From: Cunninghamia lanceolata
Taxonomy: Eukaryota > Streptophyta > Pinopsida > Cupressales > Cupressaceae
Direction of reading: 5' to 3'
NCBI GenBank assembly: GCA_027924645.1
Contig: BSBN01000888.1
Span: 13,895,001 to 13,959,000 of the forward strand
DNA: 64,000 nt
The notes under the pieces were generated by a model, which made no database searches, was not told where the DNA came from, and saw only the letters and a program-made list of their open reading frames with translations. A program made the translations under genes and the position numbers. Positions 24,287 through 37,660 of this stretch are shown here, piece by piece. Position 1 is the first letter of the stretch. Each line of letters starts with the position of its first letter.

Positions 24287-25247
24287 TGTTAGGAATGAAG
24301 GCAACAACTACCCAAAAGGAAATCTAATTAAATTATGTTTATGATCTTAATGTAGTGTAATATTATGGAGATTGCAATAGAAATAAAGCCCACTACGTAG
24401 AAATAACATGCATGAAGAATTGAACACATAACACAATAAGTAATTTGGCGAAAACCCTTTTGGGTATAAAACTTCACCAAGAAAAGAGGCTTCAAGTTGT
24501 ATTATCTTCAAATATGAGATTATAATAAATGCACTTCCTCTATTTCTTCAATCTTCAATCTGGAAGAACTTGAGTACCTATAAACTATGATATGCAACAC
24601 ATACATGGCATTGTACTTATAGAAGTATTACACTCCCAAAACTAGGCATCTACTTTTTCTCACCTTGGATACTCCAACATGCAACATTAAATGACCTCTT
24701 ACAAGCTCATGACACATGTAAATAGTCAACCATGGAAATTTGGGAACCCGTGGACAAGAATAGTCAATTACGGGGTAATAAGTGCTATCATAACCATCAC
24801 AGGTTCTGTCATAACACCGCCTAAATAGCATCTTCCCAATATGGGTTCCTAGATCTAAGAATAACAATTTATAACTCATAAATATCCGTCATAAGTTATC
24901 ATATTGTCATAGAATCTTATGAAAACTCATAGCTATCATAGTTTCTCTTACAACCACTTAGAAATTGTAGACATGTGTCATACATGCCAAAAAAATATGA
25001 TTCCTCCAAAGTGGTGCCTACTCTCAATTACTCTTGATATTTACAATTGCAATCCATAAATGTCACTCCATAACTACCGCTGATAACTCTGGAACTTACC
25101 AATGTAGTAACTCCGTAATTGCTATCCCTAATTATTAATTTTACCATTGTTAGTGAAAATTATACATTCCTTATGGGTGATTTATAAATAATTTTAGGAC
25201 TAATAATTACAAGTATTTACAAGTTTAATGGCACCTAAATCCCAACA
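24287..25247 (-). repeat. 5' LTR of C2
   Basis: 961 bases from TGTTGGGATTTAGG (25247) to CATTCCTAACA (24287) in element orientation, directly followed by the primer-binding site. Confidence 0.88.
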
Positions 25248-25273
25248 ATAGAGAATCCTTGGGTATTCAAACA

Positions 25274-25285
25274 TGGTATCAGAGC
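25274..25285 (+). other. Orphan primer-binding site of an older LTR element
   Basis: TGGTATCAGAGC follows TATTCAAACA, an LTR-like end. It belongs to the element whose LTR was split by C2. The downstream interior is too decayed for me to recognise gag. Confidence 0.55.
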
Positions 25286-25984
25286 CATGCTATAGACACA
25301 CTCTTTGTGATAGTGAATTTGAGATGCACATATACTTGATCTGAAACTTGCATCTTAGAATGTGGACTATTGAGATTCACATTCCTTGAATTCTTTTGTT
25401 TTAATATGTGTAAGGATGTTTGATATTTAGGAACACCATTAGGGAATACGTCAGGTTACAAGTGTCAAGTTCTCCTTGATCAGATGCTTAATGAATTAGC
25501 TTTATATCTTTTAGTGAATGAGAAAAGCCAACAAAAAAGCATGCAATGGCTCTAGGATGATGTCATAACTAGGCAAATGCATTAAATATTTTAGATGTTC
25601 TTCTCATACTCCCACAAGATTTCAAATAAGTGAATGAATGTCCTAAAATACAACCAATAACATAGATAAACATAATATGCACTAAATTGGCTCAAATAGC
25701 TAGTGAAAAAGTTGATGAGATATTAATTTGAGTTTTTAAATCATTTGTATCAAGTTCACATCCACAAATCTAGTTTAAGATGGTAAATAATATATCTAGG
25801 AATAAAAAATGAATCTTTAGAGATTATTGATAAAAGGAAGCAACATATATAGTACCATTAATCAAATTCACATAACAATATACCTCTTATAAACTAATCA
25901 TTGTATTTACCACAATCTAACCAATGCTAATATTTAAATAGGAATTCCTTCTTTTGAATAAAAAATTATAAGCACCCCCAATTT
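25286..25984. other. Decayed interior of an older element, or LINE 5' region
   Basis: About 700 AT-rich bases without a recognisable domain. It lies between the orphan primer-binding site and the first recognisable LINE ORF1 sequence, so it contains an unresolved boundary between two elements. Confidence 0.4.
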
Positions 25985-26700
25985 ATAAAAGTCTTGATGA
26001 GAAGTCAATTCACGTCCTTGTCTAGGTGGAATTTCCTAGCTTGCCTTTATTGTGTTGAATATTCCTCAGCCATATTGATTCTTCGTTGGGTTCTATTGTT
26101 TGTTTATAACTAGAGAAGTTTTACACTACTTGCCCAAAGTGATGCGTTTGTGTCAAAGTGGACCTCTCCAAGGACCTCAAAGAGTCTATTTATATTCAAA
26201 TAGGCCAGACCCATTACACTCAGTGGGTTTAATATATCAATCTTACCAATACTTTCTATCGATGCCAGTCATCCAACCATAAGATATGGGATTTCCCTTT
26301 GGCCACATAGCAGCCTAAACTCATGGCTTAGCATCCTTCTAGGGCAATACCTCTAGGAAGGGGAGATGAAGGATGGTCTATTGTTGCTAGCTTGAAAGCT
26401 AAAAATGCTAGCAATTCCAAACCCTTGACTAAAACAATAGCCTTGGCCTTAGATGTTTCAAAGCTAGCCAATGCTTGTATGTTGAGCAGAGTGAAAGTAT
26501 CTAAAGAACCAAGAAATTTGTAGATCTAGCTCAACCACTAGTTGTTAATGCCCGACAGTCTTCTCCTCTACTCATTCGGTAGAGGAGGTCTCATAGCCCT
26601 TCTGGGTGATTGGAGGAAGGTGAATTTCTACCTCGTACTCATCAGCTAGAATCTATTAGCTTCCAAATTGGGAGCTTCAAGGAGGTGGTACTACATAATA
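25985..26700 (+). pseudogene. LINE ORF1 remnant (DUF4283 / CCHC_4 zinc knuckle)
   Basis: One frame, interrupted by five or six stops, reads VEFPSLPLLC, SSLGSIVCL, CVCVKVDLSKDLKESIYIQIG, then FYRCQSSNHKIWDF near 26240-26275. This matches the DUF4283 plus zinc-knuckle organisation of plant LINE ORF1, which is thought to bind element RNA. The first and last cysteines of the knuckle are now phenylalanine. Downstream to 26700 the sequence is presumably the ORF1 C-terminal part. It is the first recognisable part of the LINE that continues beyond the right end of the window. Confidence 0.6.
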
Positions 26701-26739
26701 TGAATAGCTCTTCTACTCTTGACGAGATGGATACTGAGG

Positions 26740-27079
26740 TATGCCCCTCGACAATCATTAAATGAACTATATTTCCTAAATGTGAGAGGTCTTACTAACC
26801 TCCCTCAAAAATATGCATTTTGTTATTTTTGTTTACAGTTCACTAGTTTAGACATTTTGTGCCTCTATGAGGTTAAAATTTCTAGCTTTTCTTATCTGCA
26901 GCCTACCATGTTATTTGTCCTTCTATCCATGTTTTTTGCAATAACCATGTAGCTGGTCATGGTGGAATTGTCACCTTTGTCTCTCCTACATGGCATCATC
27001 TACTAGTTGATCATAGATGTGACCCCACTAACTATGTGTTGTGGACTCTTTTCGATGTTGATAATCATTCTTCTGGGAT
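26740..27079 (+). pseudogene. LINE ORF2 endonuclease, first part (before G2 insertion)
   Basis: Reads YFLNVRGLTNLPQKY near 26770 (the WNVRGLN start typical of APE-type endonucleases). It continues with LYEVKISSF, containing the conserved glutamate, and after a frameshift GHGGIVTFVSPTWHHLL and TLFDVDNHSSGI up to 27079. At that point gypsy element G2 begins; the next residues are encoded at 41555. The endonuclease nicks target DNA for LINE integration. Confidence 0.8.
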
Positions 27080-27542
27080 TGTTAGCAAGGTGCGAGGTAA
27101 GGAGCAAAGCTGACAGGAAGCTGGTGCATACACTATGTGGAGGTTGTATGCTGACACAAGATGATAAATAACACATAGATATATGTAATAGATATAGTAT
27201 ATATAGATATATGATATGATGATATGGGATAAGAAGATAGGAGATAGGTTCTGATATGTAAATGACATAGAAGTCATGTAAATGGATGAGGTAGAGACAT
27301 AGACCTATCAAAGGATGAATGTATGATGTTTTGTTACTGATTATATGTACATATATGGAGATCTATCAATATTGAGTAATTATGTGTTGTCTTATTATTA
27401 TCTGTATGTGATACTCTATCTTTTTTATTCTTTGTGTTTTTCTTTCAATCTCTAACTACTTGACCAAGGTACAAACTAACTACAAAGACTTGACTAAGAA
27501 CCAGATCTCCAGATGAGTATCCCTCACCATTTCTTGTCAATA
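27080..27542 (+). repeat. 5' LTR of G2
   Basis: 463 bases from TGTTAGCAAGG to TTGTCAATA, matched by 41095-41554. It is AT-rich in its first half (TATAGATATATGATATGATG). Confidence 0.9.
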
Positions 27543-27559
27543 TTTAGTTCCATTGCTGA

Positions 27560-30500
27560 GACCTTGGAAGAAGGTAGTTAAAGATTGAAAGGGAAAGACA
27601 TTTAGAAGATAGTGTACAGCACCAAAAATAAGATAAGGCTAGATTAGTGGAGAATATTTTCAATTTGCAAAGGAACTTAGGTATTCTTAAGTTCTACCTC
27701 TCTAAGAGGGTGGTAGGCACATAAGGGGATGGCAAGTGGAAATGGGGTAGGGTGTGCAAGGACCTTTCAAATGATGTGACTATTCAAACAAGGATACCAT
27801 GGGATATAGGAGGACTAATGGAACACCAAATCAACAAAACCCATGGCAAAAGGGGAGAAGCAAAGGAAAAGAGAAATTGACAAAGAAATTAGAACCATAA
27901 TGGAGATAAGCAGTGAAGAAATATTGAAGTAGATCAAGGAATGATAGGAATGTTACCGTAGAAGGATGGAAAGGGCACAAGAGATGGAAAAAGAGAGGAC
28001 AACTAAAGTTACAGAAGGAAATGAGCATGAATTCATGGAGGGCACCATGGAGGGTGCTACCGAAGAAAGGAGGCTAGAAGGAGAAGAGATAGAGTGTGTC
28101 ATGGAGGATGTTGTTTAGCACACCACTATGGGTGCTACCGAAGAAGAATGTAGAAAGGAAAAACATCAAAGAGGCAAATTAGGGTTTCTACAATAGACTA
28201 CCTGAAGACCTAAATTAACACTGGAAATTTTGAAGATAGATGAGGAATATATAGAGGAGCTAATTTTCCAAAGAAAAAAGGAGATAAGAGAAGGAGGAGA
28301 AGATGTGGTAAACATTGAGAGAAATTTTGAGCGTTTTGGAAGGTTATTTCAATCACCATTGGATGCCGATAGGATGTCATTCACAAAGAAAAGAGTATCC
28401 CCTAATTTGAAGAGACACTATGAAGAGACACAATCCCTAGACCACTAGCCACCCCATGTGCCATATAAAGTCAAAAGAATTTTAGTTGTGAAGGAAGATA
28501 TTCAACCAAACAAGGAAGTAGAGAGAATAGAAGAGACCTAAATTAGTTTTGCAGAAGTTTTAGGAGAAGAATAATTTGATATCCGACTATAGAAAGACAA
28601 GAGAATAGAAGGAAAACAAGTTGATAGAAGATAACCTAACTAGAGGTGTAGACCAGAGGAAACCAATTGCAAAGTATCAGAGACTTTGAGACGATCAATC
28701 ATGGTTATTCCAATCAAATTACTAGACCTTGAGAAGGATACTACTAAGGTAGTTCAAATAACAATTTTGTTATGGATTCTTTTTGGAACTAAAAGGGAGT
28801 AACAAGGGATGAAATCAAGCTATTTGACTTCATAGGCATGTTGTGGAATGAAGCATTAACATGCTATAGGAAGACATGTCAAAATAGTGTTAAGGAATGG
28901 GATGCTATCAAGAAACTATTCTTGGAGAAATTTGGAGTTCTGGATATTCCGATAGAAATGCTAAGAAAGATGAGAGTTTTGATGTAATTGGATAAAGAAT
29001 CAATAAATGACTTTGATAAGAGATTCAAGGAGATAACTAGGAAGTTGGAGGAACCACTAACTGAGAAGCAAAAGATAGAATGGTTTATTTCTAGAATAAG
29101 CCCTGAAATAAGGTCAACCCTAGATGGAAGAATATTTGAAACATATACAAAAGTATTGACATTGGTCTACTAGATAGAGTCTCAATCTTGGTGCAGATAG
29201 GATAAGATGAAGGAAAACCTAGAGCTAGAGAAGCTAAAATTGTAATTGGAGTCTAGCTAAAGCTGAGATAGGAGATTTTGACTAAGAGGAGAATACATAG
29301 AAGCAAAGACCTAATATTTAGTGCTCATACAATACAAGGGAAGGTCACCTAAGAAATGAATGCCCTAGGATAAATTGTGAAAAACATGTTGCTGCAATGA
29401 AGACAACAAAAAGAATGAATTCAATATATTGTGGGTTATGTAGAGAGTGGGATGACTATGAAACATCAGACTATCCTTCATCGAACTTCTAGAAGAAAAG
29501 AGAATTTGCTAGTGAAGAAGATGAAACATGGTACACAAACTTGGCGGAGAGCAACATGTCATATGTAAACCACATGATCAAGGGTACAAACAACCAAATT
29601 GGAGAAATGAGAGAAATGCCAATGCAAAATAAAATTCAAACTTCAACAGTCCATCTTATAGGAATAGATACAATAATGATGATAGAGAGTAATTTGGAGG
29701 ATACATAGGAGGCAGAGGCCATTGAAGAGGTCAAAGAAGGAGAGAAAATGCCACATGCTTCAAGTCTAGTAAGCTACGACACTTTTCTAATGAATGTTGG
29801 GCTAAAAGGAAAACACAGTGTTCATTTTCTAACAAAATAGAGCATGATCTATTTTTTTGTGAAAGACCACAAAAATACTTTTGGAATGCACAATCACAAT
29901 CTAAGAGTAATGAGTTACATAATTTCAATAATAACAAATGGGCTAGGATAAACAAAATAGAGCCTAAGGGTCATGGAGCAAGAATTTGCTAGAAGAACAC
30001 CAGGGAGGAAACAAACATATCTTCAAATGAATCTACAAAAGAAGACTAGTACCAGAGAAGCAAGCCAAAACATATCGAAAAAGATAGAAGAATAAGGAAA
30101 GAGAAAGTTGTGGTACTAACAAGACAAGGAACAAATACCAAAAGGCACTATATCACTGACATAGAAAAGGAAGACAATGAGGAGGAAGAAGAATATGTTC
30201 CCACTAAGAAACATCATGATGGAATTGTAAAGGAAGCTAAACAAACATTAAGAAAGTAACAAGAGAAGAAGGAACAATAAAAGCATTTTTTCACTAAAGG
30301 AGAAGTAGAAGCTCTCAAGCAATTAGCCTAAGTGACACAACAACATAGACTCATCGAGAAACTGTAACAATATTCTATGTATTGGAACAAGGAGAAAGGT
30401 CAAAAGAGTAAACTCCAAAGGATGGGAAGAACAGATAGGGAATGGAAGACAAAGCCACTTCTGGTGGATGTTCATATCAATCATAGATAAGTCAAGAATG

Positions 30501-30780
30501 TTATGATAGATTTGGGAGCAGATGTCAACATGATAACAAAGAAGGTGTGGGAGCAGTTAGGAAGACCTAAGCTAACAGAGACAACTTACAACATAATCTT
30601 GGAAGATGGATCTAACATGCAGACAATGGGGACATAGAAACAAGTGGAAATTAACCTAATGTGGGTTAAACATGTCTTAGACTTCATTGTTGTAGCATTG
30701 AAGGATCAAAGAGAAGCTTTCAATGCACTCTTAGGGTTGAGATGGCTTGTAGATGCAAATGGTATCATAGACTTTTGGAG
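27560..30780 (+). pseudogene. gypsy gag and protease of G2, broken
   Basis: A charged N-terminal stretch precedes the Retrotrans_gag core at about 28840-29170 (LWNEALTCY, KKLFLEKFGV, then after a stop DKESINDFDKRFKEITRKL). Two adjacent degenerate zinc knuckles lie near 29755-29870: CFKSSKLRHFSNEC, with the second Cys now Ser, and CSFSNKIEHDLFFC. A Glu/Lys-rich linker follows. The aspartic protease region at about 30450-30780 reads KNVMIDLGADVNMITKKVWEQLG, in which the catalytic DSGA/DTGA motif has become DLGA. Multiple stops throughout. Protease normally releases the mature particle and enzymes. Confidence 0.75.
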
Positions 30781-31340
30781 AAGAACTGCCATTTTCCAAT
30801 GATAACAAAATTGTCCATATACATTTGGGATCATCAGTGGAGGAAGAATACATAGAAGAAGACAATTAGACTGAAGATAGTGATAAGGATGTAAATAATC
30901 TCTACACAATTACAAGGTTAGATGTAGAGGAGACAATAGAAAAGATTAATTCTAAGGGAGAAGTCAAGATAGAAGATGATCAATATAGTACAGACAATGA
31001 GAAGGTTTTAGAAGCTTGGATGAGAGAAGAACATGAACTAAAAACAAGGAAAATGTTGGGCTATCAGAGTATATTCATGATTAGGATTAGTGAGGAAGAC
31101 ACATTGGAATCCTCTGCACTTCATACAAACTAACTGAAGATCACATGTGTTGCATCTATGGAGGATACAAAAGATATGGCTCAAAGACCTTACCAGGTAA
31201 GTCACATGTTGAAAGGAATTTCACATATCAAGTTGCCTAGGTTTTCAAGAGTATAGAATCTGCATACATGTCTAAGAGAAATGGAGATATTTTTTTCAAA
31301 TGAAGACATAAGATTACAAGATTTACAACACACTCATATG

Positions 31341-32392
31341 TGAAAGGAAGCTAGGTGTGCGGAAAATACTTCTTACACTAATCTAATGAGGGGAGGAGAG
31401 TGCAAATTCAATTTTATCTTTACAATTATAGCTATGTTAACCCAGTAACATAGATATTGCAACAAACACATACACAAGAAAGTGAGACAGAAGAAGAGAG
31501 ACACAAGATATAGATGGGGAAAACCCTTACGGGTGAAAAACCCCATACTCCAAAACATAGCTCAAATGTATTCCATAAACAAAAAAGGCTGCAATACAAT
31601 CACATATCCAATGCTCTTGTAAGAGTCCTCGACACTTGTATCTGTAGATGTTCTAGCAACATAATAGTACTTGTCAAACATGTAGTACTTCTCTCAAAAG
31701 CACCTGTTTATATCACAAATACAAGGCAAAAATGGCTCCATATTGGAATGGGCATCCAACATGGCCTCATGGCCCAAAACCCACACCTATGGACACTTTT
31801 CCAACAATGTAGGATGTTCTTGACACTTGTCAAGTCACTCCATCCCAAGAAGGTTGCCTATTTAAAAAATGGGCTATGACAATTGCTCTTGCAACTCTTA
31901 CAACCATCATAGAATTTGTCATAGCTGTCATAACTTATAGCTATAAGAGAATCTGTCATACACAAGCTATAAATAGCATATTCTCTTACAACATGTCATA
32001 GTCCATCTTGGGGTGCCCAAATATGCCTTTTTCAAATATGCTCTTCGACACATGTCTTCACCTATCATAGAATTTCCTATTTCTGACTCTTACATGTCAT
32101 AACTTTGTCATAAAAATCTATCATGACCATTTTGGTCAATAGTCCCTTACACAACATCCAAGATGCTGACACATGGCAAAATATTCCTACCACTAAGTGG
32201 GATGCCTATCTCCTCATGTGAGGACAAAATTACATGTGGCCATATGCCATGTAGGATGACACATTAGCGTGCCAACTCCCACAATATGACAATGTAGGAT
32301 TTGCATCCAATTAATACAATAGGCAACAAATAAATAAATACAATGTAAAAATACATGGAATTACCAAGGTTGAGACACCTTAATTCCCAACA
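31341..32392 (-). repeat. 3' LTR of C3
   Basis: 1052 bases. In element orientation it begins TGTTGGGAATTAAGG at 32392 and ends CTTCCTTTCA at 31341. It pairs with 36605-37660. Confidence 0.88.
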
Positions 32393-32403
32393 TTCTCCCA
32401 CTT
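32393..32403 (-). other. Polypurine tract of C3
   Basis: AAGTGGGAGAA on the minus strand, immediately before the 3' LTR. Confidence 0.6.
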
Positions 32404-32409
32404 ATCGAA

Positions 32410-35400
32410 CACCTTGTAAGAGCTAATAGAATTAATAGGATTTAACTGCTATAGGCTGAGAGGCCTATAGACTCTGAACACCATCTGAACTTCTCGATGC
32501 CCGCTGGCTTCATCAATGCATCTATAACATTCTTCAAAGTATCTACCTTCTCCAAATTTACCTTCCCATCCTCTACCATGTCTCACACAAAGTGAAATTG
32601 TACATCAATATGCTTTGATCTAGCTTGGAAAGTTGGATTCTTTGCAAGGCAAATCGCACTCTGACTATCACAACAAATCGTAATCTATTCTACATCAACA
32701 CCAATTTCTCAACACAATCTCTTAAGCCAAAGGGCTTCCTTGTAAGCATGAGTTGCTGCCATGTACTTAACTTTTGTCATGGACAAAGAAACCATGGGTT
32801 GTTGCTTACTCATCCCACTAATTGCAACACCAAACATAGTGAACACATAGGCACTGATGGATCTCCTGCAGTCAATGTCACCTACCCAATCAGAACCCAC
32901 AAATCCACAAATACAAATTGAATGTGGAGGTCTTGTAACATTACCATAATAATATATGGAATACTCAGAAGTACCCCTCAAGTATCTAAACACTCTCTTA
33001 ACTACATCCCAATGTACCCATCCAGGATTGGCCATAAATCAACTAAGGACTCCCACTACTTGGGCAATGTTTGACCTTGTGTAGACCATAGCATACATCA
33101 AACTGCCAACAACACTAGCATAAGGTACTCTGCTTGTGTCCTCCACCTCACTAGGAGATTTTGGACAATCATTAATAGACAACTTTATCCCCAAAGAAAT
33201 AGGAACACACAATGGTCTACAATCTGCCATGCTGAACCTATCCAACACAGTCTTCACATACTTACTCTAGCTTAACTAAAGTTTTCTATTAGCTCTGTCT
33301 CTTCTGATTTCCATTCCCAAAATGTACCTAGCTGCTCCTATATTTTTCATCTCAAACTGTACTGACAACTGAGACTTCAAATCAGAAATCATATTCTTAC
33401 CATTCCCAATTAACAACATATCATCAACATATAATGAAATAATGAGAATACAATCATTGTCAAATTTGTAATACACACAATGATCTAATTTCAATTTCAG
33501 ATATCCAATTGACAACACACAGGCATTAAACTTCAAGTACCACATCCTAGGAGACTACTTCAAACCATACAAAGACTTATTTAACTTGCAAACCAAATTT
33601 TCTTTACCTTTCTCTATGTAATGCTCTGGCTGTGACATGTAAATCTCTTCCTCCAAATCACCATGAAGGGAAGCTATCTTCACATCCATCTATTCTACCT
33701 CTAAGTCATAAGCAGCTACAAGAGATAACATGAAATAAATGGATGTTAGCTTTGCAATGGGAAAGAAAATTTCACAATAATCAATTCCCTCCACTTGTGA
33801 GAACCCCTTCATAACTAGTCTGGCCTTTTACTTTTCAACATTACCTTCTACACTGAATTTCTTTTTGAACACCCATTTGCATCCAACGGGTTTCCATCCT
33901 CAAGGCAAAGGCACCAAGTCCCATCTTTTATTCTTCTCCAAAGAAGCCATCTCATCTTCCATGGCCTCCTTCTAGGAACCTGCATCTTTCAAGCCCATAG
34001 CCTCTTTCACAGATCTAGGCTCATCACTATTAGCAAGCAAAGAAAAAGCACAACTAGAATCAAGCAATGAATAACCAAACCTATCAGGTTGCTTTCTCAT
34101 TCATGTAGACCTCCTCAATGGCTGAGGTTGAGGTTCTACTTCTTCTTCTGATATTTTAGAGCTGCTAGAGCTTTCCTCCTCATCAGGTCTCACAAGGTCT
34201 GTTTGTTCAATCTTCTTAGGGCTAGAAGGAAACTGAACCACATCCTCTTTCTTTTCTATCTGTTTTGTCCGTAGAACAATCGAAGAAGGTGTTAGCTCTT
34301 TGAAGATAACACTTCTTCAATACAACACTTTTTCAGCCACAGGATCTCAAAGCTTGTATCCTTTCACACCAACACCATAGCCAATGAAGATACACTTAAC
34401 AGCCCTGTTTTCTAATTTAGACTGTTTCTCCCTAGGCACATGTGCATATGCCTCACAACCAAAAACACGAAGATGTCTAACTGAAGGCTTCTTACCAGAC
34501 CACACTTCCATAGGTGTCTTACCAACAAGAGCTGATGTAGGAGATCTATTTACCAGATAGTAAGCAGTGGCTACATCATCAGTCCAAAAAATTTATTTGA
34601 GGCTTGCTCCACTAAGCATACTCCTAGCCTTCTCCATCAGTGTCCTATTCATCCTCTCTACAACTCCATTTTGTTGCGGAGTGTATGGAGTTTTCTTATG
34701 TCTTTCATTCCCTTGCTCCTTACAAAACTTATTGAACTCTACTAAACAAAACTCACCAACGTTATCAGTTCTCAAACACTTAATCTTTTTACTAGTCTAA
34801 TTTTTAGCAAAGGCTTTAAACTCTTTAAACTGACTAAAGACTCCAGTCTTGCTTCTGATAAAATAAACTCATGTCCTTCTACTGTAATTATCTATGAAAG
34901 ATACAAAATATATAGATTTGGAAATCAAAGGAACATTAACAGGACCAAACACATCAAAATGAATAAGATCCAAACACCAGAAGACTTGTGAGAACTAGAG
35001 TAAAATTGAACACGATTTTTCTTTCCATAAATGGAATGTTCTAAAAAGTCAAACTCAAGATTACAATCATTTAACCCCTCAATGAGGTTCTTATTTTTTA
35101 GGGTATGTAGACCCTTCTCACCAATGTGGCCATATCTGAAATGCCATAACATAGTCTTTTCAGTGAGTTTAACTTCCAAAGCATCTACACTACCATCAAA
35201 ATGTATTGTAACATATTTCTTCACTACTCATTAAGATGGTGGGGATGAAGTGATTGAAGTCTTTTCTTCAAGTTAGAAGAACTATTGTACTATGAAGTGC
35301 ATGCCTCTAGCTGAAATAGAGTACCTCTCCAAGTACCCTTCACAAGCACCATAGATCCTCTAATCATCTTGCATCCATTTTTTGAAAAGACAACCTACAC

Positions 35401-36500
35401 ACCTACATCATTCAACATACTTATAGAAAGAAAGTTCTGTGCCAGGCCTAGGATGTGCATAACCCCAGTGATCCCTTTCACTCATCCATTAGGGAATCAA
35501 ACTGAGACCCTTCCATGAACAACTATCTTCAGATGAGAATTGTCACCTAGGTACACTCTTCCACCATTGAACTCTTCATACTTCATGAACCATCTTCAAT
35601 ACAAGGTCATGTGGAATGATGCACCAAAATTAATCAACCACACATCATCAGATGCATGGGTGGCCAGGGCTGTGATCAAGGCATCACCATCATCTCGTGA
35701 CTTGTCAGAATCTGAATCAGGAGCATTCTTCTTCTTTTTTTTCTCCTCCTTGCATTCCTTTTGGAAATGCCTAATTTTTCCACAATTCCAACAAAGAGCC
35801 TTGGACTTTCCAAGAGATTTGGATCTCCCATGGGATTTGGATCTGCCCTTTTCACATTTCTTATCCTTTTTCTTCCCTTTCTCTTTAGGTCTTCAATGAA
35901 TTGCAAGAGCTTCTTTGGCTAACTCAGATGTCTTTCTCAGCATTTCATTAGATAACAGTGAAGATACTACTTCATCCATCATAAAGGTGGTTGTACTGCT
36001 TCCGATAGCCATGACAAGATGATCCCGCAAATATAGCAAAGAATAAACCAGGGTCATACATCGATCCTCCTCCTTCATTTTCACACCCGAGGATGTCAAC
36101 TATGCAACAATCATGTTGAAAGCATTCAAATGGTCCGCAACAGATCCTCCGTCTTCTATTTTTTAGAGAAAACAACTTTTTTAGAAAGAGCTTGTTCACT
36201 AAGGACTTAGCCTGATAAATAGATCCCCGCTTCTTCCAAAGTTCTTTAGTAGTCTTCTCCTCATAGAATTCAGTAGGACAGAGTCAGCTAGATAGAGCCT
36301 TATGAGACCCTTAGCTTTCTGATCTTTGAGGTCCCAATCATCTTGTGACATTGCCATAGGTTTTGTTCCATCAACAATTTCCCATAGGTCACGATCAACA
36401 AGTAGGTCTTCCATCTTGAGTTTCCACAACGTGAAATTAGAGCCATTAAATTTCTCCACCTCTAATCTTTTGGATGTGGTTGCTGTCTCCTTGCTGCAAC
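32410..36500 (-). pseudogene. copia gag-pol polyprotein of C3, broken
   Basis: gag near 36480-36200 has KFNGSNFTLWKLKMEDLL. The zinc-knuckle region near 35900-35680 is very basic. Integrase at 35224-34925 (LWHFRYGHIGEKGL) and 34775-34593 has RTDNVGEFCLVEF and TPQQNGVVERMNRT, keeping the second catalytic Asp and the Glu. Reverse transcriptase at 33545-33276 has YVDDMLLIGNG. RNase H (33035-32709) has YVFTMFGVAISG. The pieces lie in different frames with stops between them. Domain order protease-integrase-RT-RNase H marks it as copia. It resembles C2 more than C4 in style, but I did not align them fully. Confidence 0.85.
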
Positions 36501-36582
36501 AAGATATAGAATACTCTACACAACACTCCCACTCAACCTAAGATTAGCTCAAAAAACCCCTACCCAGCAGCTAGAACCAAAA

Positions 36583-36602
36583 CTGGCCAGGCTTTGATAA
36601 CA
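36583..36602 (-). other. Mutated primer-binding site of C3
   Basis: The minus strand reads TTGTTATCAAAGCCTGGCCA next to the 5' LTR. The expected TGGTATCAGAGC has changed at several positions (TGTTATCAAAGC), while the following CTGGCCAG is the same as in C2. Priming would be impaired. Confidence 0.5.
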
Positions 36603-36604
36603 AC

Positions 36605-37660
36605 TGAAAAGAAGCTAGGTGTGCGGAAAATGCTTCCTACACTAATCTAATGAGAGGAGGAGAGTGTAAATTCAATTTTATCTTTACAATTACAGCTATG
36701 CTAACCCACTAATAGAGATATTGCATCAAACACATACACAAGAAAGTGAGACAGAAGAAGAAAGACACAAGATATATGTGGGGAAAACCCTTACAGGTGA
36801 AAAAAACCACACTCCAAAACACAACTCAAATGTATTACGTAAATAAAGAAGGTTACAATATAATCACAGATCCAATGCTCTTGTAGGAGTCTTTAACACT
36901 CATATCTAAAGATGTTTCGACAACATAATAGTACCTGTCAAACCTGTAGTACTTCTCTCAAAAGTACCTAAACTTATATAATAAATACAAGGCATTTAAA
37001 TGGCTCCACATTGGAATGGGCATCCAACATGGTCTCATGGCCAAAAACCCACTCCTATGGACACTTGTCCAACATTATAGGATGTTCCTGACACTTGTCA
37101 AGTCACCCCATCCCAAGGAGGTAACCTATTTCTAAAATGGGCTATGACAAATGCTCTTAGGACTCTTACAACCATCATAGAATCTATCATAATTGTCATA
37201 ATTTACAGCTATAAGAGAATCTATCATACACAAGCTATAAATAACATATTCTCTTACAACATGTCATAGTCCACCTTGGGGTAGCCAAAGATGCCTTTTT
37301 CAAAGATGCTCTTCGACACATGTCTTCACCTATCATAGAATCTCCTATTTCTGACTCTTACATGTCATAACTTTGTCATAGGAATATATCATGACCCTTT
37401 TGGTCAATATTTCTTTACATATCATCCAAGATTCCGACACATGGCAAAATATTCCTACCACTAAGTGGGACACCTATCTCCGCATGTGAGGACAAAATTA
37501 AATGTGGCCATATGCCATGTAGGATGACACATCACCATGCCAACTCCCACAATATGACAACATAGGATTTTCATCCAATTAATACAATAGGCAACAAATA
37601 AATAAATACAATGTAAAAATACAAGGAATTACCAAGGTTGAGACACCTTAATTCCCAATA
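36605..37660 (-). repeat. 5' LTR of C3
   Basis: 1056 bases, parallel to 31341-32392. Its outer end reads CCCAATA where the partner has CCCAACA, so a terminal base has mutated. Confidence 0.88.

Larger units (their letters stand above)
19183..25247 (-). mobile_element. Ty1/copia retrotransposon C2, old full-length copy
   Basis: Two LTRs of 960 and 961 bases, with copia gag-pol between them on the minus strand. A primer-binding site lies at the inner edge of the right LTR and a purine tract at the inner edge of the left LTR. Flanks are ACAGA and ATAGA, a 5-base duplication with one mismatch. The LTRs differ at about 16% of sampled positions, so the insertion is old. All coding frames are broken. 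Confidence 0.88.
31341..37660 (-). mobile_element. Ty1/copia retrotransposon C3, nested in G2
   Basis: LTRs of 1052 and 1056 bases, copia gag-pol between them on the minus strand, and flanks ATATG (31336-31340) and GTATG (37661-37665), a 5-base duplication with one mismatch. It interrupts G2 between its protease and reverse transcriptase. The LTRs differ at about 7% of sampled sites, fewer than those of its host G2, as expected for a later insertion. Coding frames are broken. Confidence 0.9.

Noticed and set aside
27003..27311. Membrane-like minus-strand frame over the G2 LTR
   Set aside because: Antisense of the TATA-rich LTR, repeated at 41038-41364; not a gene.
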